Source: Streptomyces sp. I05A-00742
GTDB lineage: Bacteria; Actinomycetota; Actinomycetes; Streptomycetales; Streptomycetaceae
Assembly: GCF_013055795.1 (NCBI RefSeq)
Contig: NZ_JABETO010000044.1
Location: forward strand, 1 to 37,473
Direction of reading: 5' to 3'
DNA length: 37,473 nucleotides
Program-made: the position numbers and the translations under genes
The notes under the pieces: model-generated
Told to the model about the DNA's origin: nothing
Seen by the model: the letters and a program-made list of their open reading frames with translations, nothing else
The model's database searches: none
Part shown: piece after piece, positions 7,734 to 16,074 of the stretch
Position numbering within the stretch: position 1 is the stretch's first letter
Layout of the letters: every line of letters starts with the position of its first letter

Positions 7734-9068
7734 TCACGCGCCCTGCGGCAGCTCCACGTTCGCGCCGAGCTCGCGCAGCTTCTGCATGAAGTTCTCGTAC
7801 CCGCGGTTGATCAGATCGATCCCGTGCACCCGCGACGTCCCGTCAGCGGCAAGCGCCGCGATCAGGTAGGAGAAGCCACCCCGGAGGTCGGGGATGACCA
7901 GATCCGCGCCCTGGAGCTTCGTCGGCCCGGAGACCACCGCCGAGTGGAGGAAGTTCCGCTGGCCGAAGCGGCACGCGGAGCCGCCCAGGCACTCGCGGTA
8001 GAGCTGGATGTGCGCACCCATCTGGTTGAGCGCCGAGGTGAAGCCCAGCCGGGACTCGTACACCGTCTCGTGGACGATCGACAGGCCGGACGCCTGGGTC
8101 AGGGCGACGACCAGCGGCTGCTGCCAGTCGGTCTGGAAGCCGGGGTGGACGTCCGTCTCCAGCGCTATGGCGTTGAGCTCGCCACCGGGGTGCCAGAAGC
8201 GGATGCCCTCGTCGTCGATCTCGAAGGCGCCGCCGACCTTGCGGTAGGTGTTGAGGAAGGTCATCATCTCGCGCTGGCTGGCGCCGCGGACGTAGATGTT
8301 GCCCTTGGTCGCGAGCGCCGCGCTCGCCCAGGAGGCGGACTCCAGGCGGTCCGGCAGCGCGCGGTGGTTGTAGCCGCCGAGCGAGTCCACACCGGTGATG
8401 CGGATCGTCCGGTCGGTGTCCATGGAGATGATGGCGCCCATCTTCTGCAGCACGCAGATGAGGTCCTCGATCTCCGGCTCCACGGCCGCGTTGGACAGGA
8501 CGGTGACGCCCTCCGCCAGCACGGCGGTCAGCAGCACCTGCTCGGTCGCGCCGACCGACGGGTACGGCAGCTGGATCTTGGTGCCGCGCAGCCGCTGCGG
8601 GGCCTCCAGGTACTGGCCGCCCTCCCGCTTCTCGATGGTCGCGCCGAACTGGCGCAGCACCTCGAAGTGGAAGTCGATGGGCCGGCCGCCGATGTCGCAG
8701 CCGCCCAGGCCGGGTATGAAGGCGTGGCCGAGGCGGTGCAGCAGGGGGCCGCAGAAGAGGATCGGGATGCGCGAGGAGCCGGCGTGCGCGTCGATGTCGG
8801 CGACGTTCGCGCTCTCCACGTGCGAGGGGTCGAGAACCAGCTCACCGGGCTCGTCGCCGGGGCGGACGGTCACACCGTGCAGCTGGAGCAGCCCGCGGAC
8901 GACCCGCACGTCACGGATGTCGGGGACGTTGCGCAGGCGGCTGGGACCGCTGCCGAGCAGGGCGGCGACCATGGCCTTCGGCACAAGGTTCTTCGCGCCG
9001 CGGACACGGATCTCGCCCTCGAGCGGGGTACCGCCGTGGACAAGCAGGACATCGTCAGGGCCGGTCAT
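7734..9068 (-). CDS. murA: UDP-N-acetylglucosamine 1-carboxyvinyltransferase (MurA)
   Basis: This 444-residue cytoplasmic enzyme transfers enolpyruvate from PEP to UDP-GlcNAc, the first committed step of peptidoglycan synthesis. Key landmarks are RGAKNLVPKAMVAAL (Lys26, Asn27 of the active site), the PEP-loop GLGGCDIGGRPIDFH with catalytic Cys124, and SVGATEQVLLTA. Having Cys rather than Asp at position 124 predicts fosfomycin sensitivity of the enzyme, unlike the mycobacterial Asp variant. The length matches the family. ATG at 9068 is preceded by a weak AGGAA. It is divergent from yqgE across about 250 bp and converges on HU. Confidence 0.96.
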   Translation of the reverse strand: MTGPDDVLLVHGGTPLEGEIRVRGAKNLVPKAMVAALLGSGPSRLRNVPDIRDVRVVRGLLQLHGVTVRPGDEPGELVLDPSHVESANVADIDAHAGSSRIPILFCGPLLHRLGHAFIPGLGGCDIGGRPIDFHFEVLRQFGATIEKREGGQYLEAPQRLRGTKIQLPYPSVGATEQVLLTAVLAEGVTVLSNAAVEPEIEDLICVLQKMGAIISMDTDRTIRITGVDSLGGYNHRALPDRLESASWASAALATKGNIYVRGASQREMMTFLNTYRKVGGAFEIDDEGIRFWHPGGELNAIALETDVHPGFQTDWQQPLVVALTQASGLSIVHETVYESRLGFTSALNQMGAHIQLYRECLGGSACRFGQRNFLHSAVVSGPTKLQGADLVIPDLRGGFSYLIAALAADGTSRVHGIDLINRGYENFMQKLRELGANVELPQGA

Positions 9069-9317
9069 GGATCTCGCGTTCCTGGAGTTGGGCAGGGGGC
9101 AAGAAGAAAGGGTAATGCGACCGGAGGGGCCCGATGCCGCCCCGAGGGGCCTCTTCGTACGTCATGGGTTTGTCACAACACGCTGCGTTAATGGAGTGGT
9201 CGCTACCGGTTATCTGCGCCGCGCCCCCTCGGGCGTGCTCCGGAACGCCTCCTACCGGGCTTCTTTTCCCCCTTCCCCGGGGGCCCGCCCGGGCGGGAAA
9301 TGCGGGATCATGTCGCC

Positions 9318-9938
9318 ATGACGGAGGTGTCCTCGCTCACAGGACGGCTGCTGGTCGCGACTCCGGCGCTGGCCGACCCGAACTTCGACCGTGCGGTGGT
9401 GCTGCTGCTCGACCACGACGAGGAGGGCTCCCTGGGCGTGGTCCTCAACCGGCCCACCCCGGTCGGTGTCGGGGACATCCTCGCCTCCTGGGCCGCGCTG
9501 GCCGGCGAACCGGGCGTGGTCTTCCAGGGCGGTCCCGTCTCGCTGGACTCCGCGCTGGGCGTGGCCGTCGTCCCCGGGGACGCCCCCGACCAGGACGTCC
9601 CGCCCGCCGACGACCCGGCCACCGGCTCCCGGTCCCGCCCGGGGGACCCCATCGGCTGGCGCCGGGTGCACGGCGCCATCGGCCTCGTCGATCTGGAGGC
9701 CCCGCCCGAGCTGCTGGGCCCGGCCGTCGGCTCGCTGCGGATCTTCGCCGGGTACTCGGGCTGGGGGCCGGGCCAGCTGGAGGACGAGCTGGTGGAGGGC
9801 GCCTGGTACGTGGTGGAGTCCGAGCCCGGTGACGTCTCCTCCCCCGACCCGTCCCGGCTCTGGCGCGCGGTGCTCCGGCGGCAGCGCAACGAACTGGCCA
9901 TGGTCGCCACCTATCCGGACGACCCGAGTCTCAACTGA
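9318..9938 (+). CDS. YqgE/AlgH (UPF0301) family protein
   Basis: This 206-residue soluble protein belongs to the conserved YqgE/AlgH family, whose biochemical role is unsettled. The family opening LTGRLLVATPALADPNFDRA and the signature GSLGVVLNRPT and VVFQGGPVS are clear, as is the later RIFAGYSGWGPGQLE. An acidic, poorly conserved insertion lies around residues 95-115. ATG 9318 is preferred over in-frame ATG 9300 because the family starts a few residues before LTGRLL. The last 8 bp overlap the end of the converging LysR gene on the minus strand. Confidence 0.92.
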   Translation: MTEVSSLTGRLLVATPALADPNFDRAVVLLLDHDEEGSLGVVLNRPTPVGVGDILASWAALAGEPGVVFQGGPVSLDSALGVAVVPGDAPDQDVPPADDPATGSRSRPGDPIGWRRVHGAIGLVDLEAPPELLGPAVGSLRIFAGYSGWGPGQLEDELVEGAWYVVESEPGDVSSPDPSRLWRAVLRRQRNELAMVATYPDDPSLN

Positions 9939-10821
9939 GGGGTCTTCCGCTCCCTCCGCGTTCCGTCCGGTCCGCGCCGCCGCGTTCCGCGAGGGCGAGG
10001 AAGCGGTCCGCCAGGGGGTGGGCCCGGCGGGCCGGGACGACCAGGCGTACCGTCACGGCCGGCGCGTTCCGCAGCCGCACGAACCGTACGCCGGGGTGCG
10101 GCCGCCGCTCGGCGGCCGGGCGCGGGGCGACCCCGACGCCGTGCCCCGCCGCCACGGACTCGATCCACTCGTCCAGGTTCCCCGCCGTGCAGCTCACCCG
10201 CGGCCGGGCGCCCTCCGGCCACAGGTCCACCGCGGTCGTCCCGCCGACGGTGTCGACGACCAGCGGCAGGGTGGCCAGTTCGGCCCAGTCCAGGACCCGC
10301 CGACGGGCCAGCGCGGACGACCGGGGCACGGCCGCCACCCGCTCCTCGTGGCACAGGACCGGCCCGCGCGTGCCCTCCGGGGCCGCCCCGCGCACCACGG
10401 CGACGTCCGCCTCCCCGGTGTCGAGCCCCGCCGCGGCGCCATCCCGCCGGACGAGCCGGACGCCCGCGCCCGTGTCCTTCCTGAACGCCTCGACCAGCGC
10501 GGCCGCCCGCTCCGGCAGCAGCCCGGTGAAACCGAGCCGCAGCACGGAACCCCGGCAGGGCGCGCGCAGCGCGTCGTCCAGCCGGGCGACGAGCCCCACC
10601 GTCTCGTCGTACAGCCGCTGCCCGGCCGGGGTCGGCTCCACCCGGCGCGTGGTGCGCTCCAGCAGCCGGGCGCCGACGGCCGCCTCCAGGGCCTGGACCG
10701 CGCGGGTCAGGGCGGGCTGGCCGACGCCGAGCCGGGCCGCGGCGTAGGTGAAGCTGCGCTCCTCGACCGCGGCCAGGAAACAGCGCAGCTGACGGAGCTC
10801 GACATCGCTCGGACCACTCAT
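9931..10821 (-). CDS. LysR-family regulator, divergent from an MFS transporter
   Basis: This 296-residue protein has a LysR helix-turn-helix at residues 8-66 (VELRQLRCFLAAVEERSFT, AAARLGVGQPALTRAVQALE, ending TPAGQRL). The effector domain follows, with landmarks such as RLGFTGLLPERAA. ATG at 10821 is chosen because GGGGACGC sits immediately upstream and the protein begins at the family position; the frame is open further upstream. The tail-to-tail overlap with the YqgE gene is 8 bp. The divergent MFS gene 100 bp away is the likely regulated target, as usual for LysR/exporter pairs. The inducer is unknown. Confidence 0.9.
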   Translation of the reverse strand: MSGPSDVELRQLRCFLAAVEERSFTYAAARLGVGQPALTRAVQALEAAVGARLLERTTRRVEPTPAGQRLYDETVGLVARLDDALRAPCRGSVLRLGFTGLLPERAAALVEAFRKDTGAGVRLVRRDGAAAGLDTGEADVAVVRGAAPEGTRGPVLCHEERVAAVPRSSALARRRVLDWAELATLPLVVDTVGGTTAVDLWPEGARPRVSCTAGNLDEWIESVAAGHGVGVAPRPAAERRPHPGVRFVRLRNAPAVTVRLVVPARRAHPLADRFLALAERGGADRTERGGSGRPLS

Positions 10822-10921
10822 GCGTCCCCAGCATAAATAGGGGCTCCGGCGCATTTCCGCGGCCCCGCGCCTCCTGCCTACCGTCCGGGCGACCGGTCCG
10901 CGCGACGACGGGAGACGTACT
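10822..10921. promoter_or_regulatory. Divergent promoter region, LysR / MFS pair
   Basis: This 100-bp gap must hold both promoters and the LysR operator. An AT-rich patch CATAAATA at 10832-10839 is conspicuous in otherwise GC-rich DNA and is the best candidate core. No exact hexamer pair can be fixed. Confidence 0.35.
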
Positions 10922-12121
10922 GTGCGCAAGGTCCTGCTGCCGGCCCTGGGGTCCTTCACCCTGGGGCTGGACGCCTATGTGATGGCCGGGCTGCTGCCCG
11001 CCATCGCCGACGACACGGGGACGACGGTGGCCCTCGCCGGGCAGCTCGTCACCGTCTTCACCCTCGCCTACGCCCTCTCGGCGCCGCTGTTCGCCAGCCT
11101 GCTCGCCGGACGGCCGCCGCGCGCCGTCCTGATCACCGCCCTGGCCGTCTTCACCGTCGCGAACGGGCTGACCGCCCTCGCCCCGGCCTTCGCGCTGCTG
11201 CTCGCGGCCCGCGTCGTGGCAGGGGCGGGGGCCGGGCTGTACTCGGCCCTGTCCACGGCCGCTGCGTCCGCGATGGTCCCGCCCGAGCGGCGCGGCCGGG
11301 CGCTCGCCCTGGTCATGGGCGGGATGAGCACGGGGACGGTGCTGGGTGTACCGCTCGGCGTGCTGCTCGCCGAGCACACCGGCTGGCGGGCGACGCTGTG
11401 GCTGGTCACCGCCCTCGGCGCGGTCGCCCTGGCCGGGCTGGTCCTGCTGCTGCCCCCGCTGCCGCCGAGCCCGCAGGTGCCGGTGCGGGAACGGCTGGCC
11501 GCCATGGCCGACCGCTCGGTCGCCGCCGTCACCGGCGTCTCCTTCCTCGCGGCCGTGGCCAGCCTCGGCCTGTACACCTACCTCGCCCCCGTGCTGGAGT
11601 CCGCGGGCGGGATCCACGGCGTCACGCCCTACCTGTGGGCCTGGGGGCTCGGCGGAGTGCTGGGCAGCCTCGCCGCGGGCCCGTTCGTGGACCGTACGGG
11701 CCGGGCGGCCGCGCTGGTCACGGCCGTGCTCGCGCTCGTCGTGGGAGCGCAGGCCCTGCTGCCCCTCGTCGCCCCCGCGCCCCTGGCGGCCGGCCTCGCC
11801 CTGGTCGTCTGGGGCGCGGGCGGCTGGGCCCTCCAGGTGCCGCAGCAGCACCGGCTGCTGGAAGCCCGCCCGGACCGCGGCCCGGTGGTGCTCGCCCTGA
11901 ACAACTCCGCCCTCTACCTCGGCAGCGCCGTCGGCTCCGCCCTCGGCGGGCTCGCCCTCTCCGCCGGACTGGACCCGGGCGCGCTGCCCTGGGCAGCGGC
12001 GGCGGTGGCGGCGCTCGGGCTCGCCGCGCACGCCGGGGCGGCCGGCCGGGGCGCGACCGTCACCGAGCCTCGGCCGACCGCGCCGCTCCCCAGTACCCTT
12101 GGGGACCATGAGCACTCTTGA
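10922..12121 (+). CDS. MFS drug/metabolite exporter (DHA1-like, 12 TM)
   Basis: This 399-residue integral membrane protein has about 12 hydrophobic helices with little loop sequence, the size of a 12-TM major facilitator. Landmarks include GSFTLGLDAYVMAGLLPAI in the first helix, the A-like loop ASLLAGRPPRAVLITALAV, and the exporter-typical helix 5 region GVPLGVLLAEHTGWRATLWL. GTG 10922 has GGGAG upstream. It resembles the chloramphenicol/arabinose-efflux branch. The substrate cannot be read from sequence. The 3' end overlaps the start of the DUF3039 gene by 14 bp. Confidence 0.87.
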   Translation: MRKVLLPALGSFTLGLDAYVMAGLLPAIADDTGTTVALAGQLVTVFTLAYALSAPLFASLLAGRPPRAVLITALAVFTVANGLTALAPAFALLLAARVVAGAGAGLYSALSTAAASAMVPPERRGRALALVMGGMSTGTVLGVPLGVLLAEHTGWRATLWLVTALGAVALAGLVLLLPPLPPSPQVPVRERLAAMADRSVAAVTGVSFLAAVASLGLYTYLAPVLESAGGIHGVTPYLWAWGLGGVLGSLAAGPFVDRTGRAAALVTAVLALVVGAQALLPLVAPAPLAAGLALVVWGAGGWALQVPQQHRLLEARPDRGPVVLALNNSALYLGSAVGSALGGLALSAGLDPGALPWAAAAVAALGLAAHAGAAGRGATVTEPRPTAPLPSTLGDHEHS

Positions 12122-12407
12122 GCCCGAGCGCGGGGCAGGTACAGGCACCCTCGTAGAGCCGACGCCGCAGGTGTCGCACGGCGACGGCGACCACGAGCGC
12201 TACGCCCATTACGTCCAGAAGGACAAGATCATGGAGAGCGCGCTCTCCGGCTCCCCGGTCGTCGCCCTGTGCGGCAAGGTCTGGGTGCCCGGGCGCGACC
12301 CCAAGAAGTACCCGGTCTGTCCGATGTGCAAGGAGATCTTCGACGGCATGGGGGCCGGCGGGGACGACAAGGGTGGCAAGGGCGGCAAGGGCGGCGACAA
12401 GAAGTAG
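12108..12407 (+). CDS. DUF3039 family protein (small, Cys-containing)
   Basis: This 99-residue actinobacterial protein of unknown function has the conserved core HERYAHYVQKDKIMESALSG followed by VALCGKVWVP, and CPMCKEIFD near residues 70-80. The three cysteines (ALCGK and CPMC) suggest a metal site. The C-terminus is a flexible Gly/Lys/Asp tail (GGKGGKGGDKK). ATG 12108 overlaps the MFS stop by 14 bp. The same small gene sits near murA/yqgE in other Streptomyces as far as I recall, so its position is ancestral and the MFS/LysR pair is probably the insertion. Confidence 0.85.
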   Translation: MSTLEPERGAGTGTLVEPTPQVSHGDGDHERYAHYVQKDKIMESALSGSPVVALCGKVWVPGRDPKKYPVCPMCKEIFDGMGAGGDDKGGKGGKGGDKK

Positions 12408-12471
12408 CCCCCTCCGCCGCGGGCCCGCCTCGGCTCCCTCCGGGCTTCCGGCCCGGCTCGTAACGGCTCCC

Positions 12472-12507
12472 CGGCTCCCCGGACGCGTTCCCGCGGCCGG
12501 GGAGCCG
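12472..12507 (+). terminator. Terminator hairpin after the DUF3039 gene
   Basis: CGGCTCCCCGG (12472-12482) pairs perfectly with CCGGGGAGCCG (12497-12507), an 11-bp stem with a 14-nt loop. There is no strong U tract. Confidence 0.6.
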
Positions 12508-12603
12508 TCGTGTGTCCGCTGTCTCCGGGGGCTGGTCCCGCGGGGCCGCCCGGGGGAGGATCCGTTCCGGAACCGGACCAGGATCCCCGCCGGAAGGGCT
12601 GTC

Positions 12604-14265
12604 ATGAGCGACATCGAGACCGGACTCGTCCCCGCACCGCGCCGCTTCTGCTGGATCCCGCCGGGCAAGGGCCTCGACGTGCTGGACGAGGAGACGGCGA
12701 TCAACGCCGGGCCGGGCACCGAGGACACCGCCCGCTGGCTGCGCGCCACGGTCGGGGCCGCCACCGGGCTGCCGCTGCCCGACGGCGACGGTCACGCCAA
12801 CCACCTCGTCCTGCGCGTCGATCCCCGGCTGGCCGGCGAACTGGGCCCGGAGGGCTACCGCGTCGTCGTCGACGGGCACGGCATGTTCCTCGACGGGGCG
12901 GACGCGGCCGGGCTGTTCTGGGCCGCCCAGACGTTCCGTCAGCTGCTCGGCCCCGCAGCCTTCCGGCGGGCGCCCGTCGCGGCGCGGGACGAGTGGCACG
13001 TCCCCTGCGTCACCATCGAGGACGCCCCGCGCTTCGGCTGGCGCGGTGTGCTCCTCGACGTGGCACGCCACTTCCTGCCCAAGGACGGGGTCCTGCGCTA
13101 CCTCGACCTGCTCGCCGCGCACAAACTCAACGTCCTCCACCTCCATCTGACCGATGACCAGGGATGGCGCGTCGAGATCGAGCGGTACCCGCGGCTGACC
13201 GAGGCCGGCGCCTGGCGGGCGCGGACGAAGGCCGGGCACCGGGCGTCGCCGCTCTGGGACGAGCGCCCGCACGGCGGTTACTACACGAAGGACGATCTGC
13301 GCGAGATCGTCGCGTACGCCGCCGAGCGGCATATCACCGTCGTGCCCGAGATCGACCTGCCGGGCCACTCGCAGGCCGCCATCGCCGCGTACCCCGAACT
13401 GGGCAACACCGACGTCATCGACACCGCCTCCCTCACGGTCTGGGACACCTGGGGCATCAACCCGAACGTACTCGCCCCCACTGACAACACCCTCGCCTTC
13501 TACGAGAACGTGCTGACGGAGGTCCTCGACGTCTTCCCCTCGCCCTTCGTCCACATCGGCGGCGACGAGTGCCCCAAGGACCAGTGGAAGGCGTCCCCGA
13601 CGGCGCGGGCCCGGATGGCGGCCGAGGGCCTGGCCGACGAGGACGAGCTCCAGAGCTGGTTCATCCGGCACTTCGACCGCTGGCTGGCCGCGCGCGGACG
13701 GCGGCTGATCGGGTGGGACGAGATCCTGGAGGGCTCCCGGCCGGGGCGGGGCCTGACCCCGGGGGCCGCCGTGTCGTCCTGGCGCGGCTACGCGGGCGGC
13801 ATCGCCGCCGCCCGCGCCGGGCACGACGTCGTCATGTGCCCCCAACAGCACGTCTACCTCGACCACCGGCAGGCCCCGGGCGAGGACGAACCCGTGCCCA
13901 TCGGCTACGTCCGCACCCTGGAGGACGTCTACCGCTTCGAGCCCGTGCCCGCGGAGCTCACCGCGGCCGAGGCCGCGCACGTCCTCGGCGCCCAGGCCAA
14001 CCTCTGGACCGAGGTGATGGAGGACCAGCAGCGCCTCGACTACCAGGCGTTCCCCCGGCTGGCCGCCTTCGCCGAAGCCGTGTGGTCACCCCTCCCGGCG
14101 TCCGCCGAACGGGACTTCGCACACTTCGAACAGCGCATGACCCGCCATTACGCCCGGCTCGACGCGCTCGGCGTGGGCTACCGCCCGCCCAGCGGGCCGC
14201 GGCCCTGGCAACGCCGCCCCGGTCTGCTCGGACGCCCGATCGAGGGTCCGCCCCCGATCGTGTGA
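12604..14265 (+). CDS. Beta-N-acetylhexosaminidase, glycoside hydrolase family 20
   Basis: This 553-residue enzyme should release terminal GlcNAc from chitin or peptidoglycan fragments. The N-terminal GH20b-like domain covers residues 1-135. The catalytic TIM barrel starts near FGWRGVLLDVARHFLP, with LHLHLTDDQGWR, VPEIDLPGHSQAA and HIGGDECPKDQW. Asp321-Glu322 of GGDE is the family's catalytic pair for substrate-assisted hydrolysis. There is no signal peptide, so it is probably cytoplasmic and acts on imported oligosaccharides. ATG 12604 follows GGAAGGGC at good spacing. It is a single gene after the terminator at 12472. Confidence 0.94.
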   Translation: MSDIETGLVPAPRRFCWIPPGKGLDVLDEETAINAGPGTEDTARWLRATVGAATGLPLPDGDGHANHLVLRVDPRLAGELGPEGYRVVVDGHGMFLDGADAAGLFWAAQTFRQLLGPAAFRRAPVAARDEWHVPCVTIEDAPRFGWRGVLLDVARHFLPKDGVLRYLDLLAAHKLNVLHLHLTDDQGWRVEIERYPRLTEAGAWRARTKAGHRASPLWDERPHGGYYTKDDLREIVAYAAERHITVVPEIDLPGHSQAAIAAYPELGNTDVIDTASLTVWDTWGINPNVLAPTDNTLAFYENVLTEVLDVFPSPFVHIGGDECPKDQWKASPTARARMAAEGLADEDELQSWFIRHFDRWLAARGRRLIGWDEILEGSRPGRGLTPGAAVSSWRGYAGGIAAARAGHDVVMCPQQHVYLDHRQAPGEDEPVPIGYVRTLEDVYRFEPVPAELTAAEAAHVLGAQANLWTEVMEDQQRLDYQAFPRLAAFAEAVWSPLPASAERDFAHFEQRMTRHYARLDALGVGYRPPSGPRPWQRRPGLLGRPIEGPPPIV

Positions 14266-14406
14266 GGCACGGCGGAAGGTGGCGGTCCGCGCGGCGCGCC
14301 CCTGGCACGGTGGACCTCCACACACCGCCGTAAGTCGTACAAGGGTCCCCCAAAGATGGCCATACGTCGCATGGAGGAGAGGGCGCCGGAGGCTGGGCGA
14401 GGGTCG

Positions 14407-14466
14407 GAGTGAGGACCGGAGTGAGGACCGAAACGCGGCGCGGGACGAGGAGCGGGACGAGGAGCG
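14407..14466. repeat. Two pairs of 12-bp direct repeats
   Basis: GAGTGAGGACCG occurs twice in tandem at 14407-14430, and GGACGAGGAGCG twice in tandem at 14443-14466. Both are purine-rich and exact. Confidence 0.8.
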
Positions 14467-14500
14467 GAGCGACGGTCGAGGCGATGACGAGACGATGACC

Positions 14501-14689
14501 GGGTCGACCGGAAGCCCCGGGATCAGCGGGGTTGCTGTGATCACTGGGGTCGCTGGGGTCGCCCGCATGGTCGGAACCGGGACCGCCGGAACCGCGGCCG
14601 CCGGGGACGGAGCCGTAGGGGCCGGAGTCAACGGGAGCGACGGAGCTGCCGGAAGCGGTGGAGCGAGCGGCATTACCGGAATTACGGGA
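14501..14689. repeat. Degenerate 9-bp tandem repeat array, about 21 units
   Basis: The sequence can be cut into about 21 consecutive 9-mers related to GGGGTCGCT, GGAACCGGG or ACCGCCGGA, with a G/C-rich start or end in nearly every unit. The clearest pair is GGGGTCGCT-GGGGTCGCC near 14546-14563. The last units drift to ATTACCGGA-ATTACGGGA. A related 9-bp triplet GCCGGTCCA, GCCGGTCCA, GCCGGTTGA follows at 14761-14787. Confidence 0.5.
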
Positions 14690-15144
14690 ACTGTGTCGAT
14701 TGTCGAGTTTGGCGAGACTGCCGGATTGTTCCGGCATGCGCCAACTGCCGGATCTGCTCGGCCGGTCCAGCCGGTCCAGCCGGTTGAGCTGCTCGGGGGC
14801 GTCGGGCGGACCTTCCTTGCCGCATCCTCCGTACCGTCGGCACCACCCGCATCGCGGCATTCCGGACGCTCCGCTTCCGTCGCCGCGCCGCGCGCAACGG
14901 CGCCCCCGCGCCCCCGAACCGGCGGACTTCGGTGCGCGGAAGGCCGCCGCCCGGCGGCCCGCGCCCCGGCCGGCGCGTGGCGTGCGGGACGGCAGGGAAA
15001 GGACGGTGGTTCGCGGACCCTCGCGACGGCGGACTCGGAAGATGTGCCAGAGTTGCCACGTCCGGACCGTGAGCACGTACCGTACGGCGGAATGCCGGCG
15101 CGACGGCCGGAACAGCCGGGACCACCGGGGAAGGGGCAGCTGGG

Positions 15145-16074
15145 TTGACCACGCACGCACCGCAGGCGGCGCACACGGTGACGTTGCCGGGCTCGCTCGA
15201 CGAGGCCGTGGCGGCGCTGGCCGCCATGCCCGCCGCCGTGCCCGTCGCGGGCGGCACCGATCTGATGGCAGCGGTCAACTCGGGACTGCTGCGGCCCGCC
15301 GCGCTCGTCGGACTCGGCCGCATCAGCGAGATCCGCGGCTGGCAGTACCAGGACGGCCACGCCCTGCTCGGCGCCGGACTCACCCACGCCCGCATGGGAC
15401 GGCCGGACTTCGCCGCCCTCATCCCGGCGCTCGCGGCCGCCGCACGCGCCGCCGGGCCGCCGCAGATCCGCAACGCGGGCACCCTCGGCGGCAACATCGC
15501 CTCCGCCGCGCCGACCGGTGACGCGCTGCCCGTCCTCGCGGCCCTCGAAGCGTCCCTCGTCATCGCCGGGCCCGGCGGCGGCCGGCGCGAGATCCCCGTC
15601 GGCAGGCTGCTCGCCGGGATCGAACTGCTGCACCCGGGCGAACTCATCGGCTATGTGCGCGTCCCCCTGCTGCACGCGCCCCAGACCTTCCTCAAGGCCA
15701 CCGGCCGCACCGGCCCCGGCCGGGCCACCGCCTCCGTCGCCGTCGTCCTGGACCCGGCCCGGCGCATGGTCCGGTGCGCGGTCGGCGCGGTCGCGCCGAT
15801 GCCGCTGCGCCCGTACGACGCCGAACACTGGGTCGCGTCGCTCATCGACTGGGACGGCGAACGCACCCTGGCCCCCGAGGCGCTGACCGCCTTCGGCGAC
15901 TACGTCGCGGCCGCCTGCATCCCCGACCCGGTACCCGCCCCGGAGGGCCTCGACGGGGGCGCCGCCCTCACCGGCCAGGCGCCGGGGGACGGTACCCTGC
16001 CGCCGGCCGTGCTGCATCTGCGGCGTACCGTGGCGACTCTGGCCCGCCGAGCACTGGGGAGGGCACTCGCGTGA
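15145..16074 (+). CDS. Molybdenum hydroxylase FAD-binding subunit (xanthine dehydrogenase family)
   Basis: This 309-residue protein is the FAD module that passes electrons from the iron-sulfur subunit to NAD or another acceptor. The FAD site is visible as PVAGGTDLMAAVNSG (near residues 32-46) and as the second loop RNAGTLGGNIASAAPTGDAL, both family hallmarks. A C-terminal CO-dehydrogenase-flavoprotein-like domain follows. The start is TTG 15145, chosen because GGGGAAGGGGCAG lies just before it. Its stop overlaps the GTG of the 2Fe-2S gene (GTGA), so the two are translationally coupled. The substrate need not be xanthine. Confidence 0.88.
   Translation: MTTHAPQAAHTVTLPGSLDEAVAALAAMPAAVPVAGGTDLMAAVNSGLLRPAALVGLGRISEIRGWQYQDGHALLGAGLTHARMGRPDFAALIPALAAAARAAGPPQIRNAGTLGGNIASAAPTGDALPVLAALEASLVIAGPGGGRREIPVGRLLAGIELLHPGELIGYVRVPLLHAPQTFLKATGRTGPGRATASVAVVLDPARRMVRCAVGAVAPMPLRPYDAEHWVASLIDWDGERTLAPEALTAFGDYVAAACIPDPVPAPEGLDGGAALTGQAPGDGTLPPAVLHLRRTVATLARRALGRALA

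Larger units (their letters stand above)
14266..15144. other. 880-bp non-coding, repeat-rich region before the Mo-hydroxylase operon
   Basis: No frame here has a convincing start, codon bias and domain. The DNA is dominated by short direct repeats (12-bp and 9-bp, listed separately) that create long but low-complexity frames on both strands. A hairpin TGCCGGA-TTGT-TCCGGCA lies at 14719-14736, and the string ACTGCCGGAT occurs both there and about 27 bp further on. The operon promoter is presumably near 15000-15120, but I cannot place it. Confidence 0.55.

Noticed and set aside
10922..12121. Transposon or insertion sequence bringing the LysR/MFS pair
   Set aside because: No transposase or terminal inverted repeats surround 9931-12121; insertion is only suggested by comparison with remembered gene order.
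14279..15148. Open frame of 289 codons upstream of the FAD subunit
   Set aside because: The translation is low complexity and follows the period of the DNA repeats; there is no good start or ribosome binding site and no domain.
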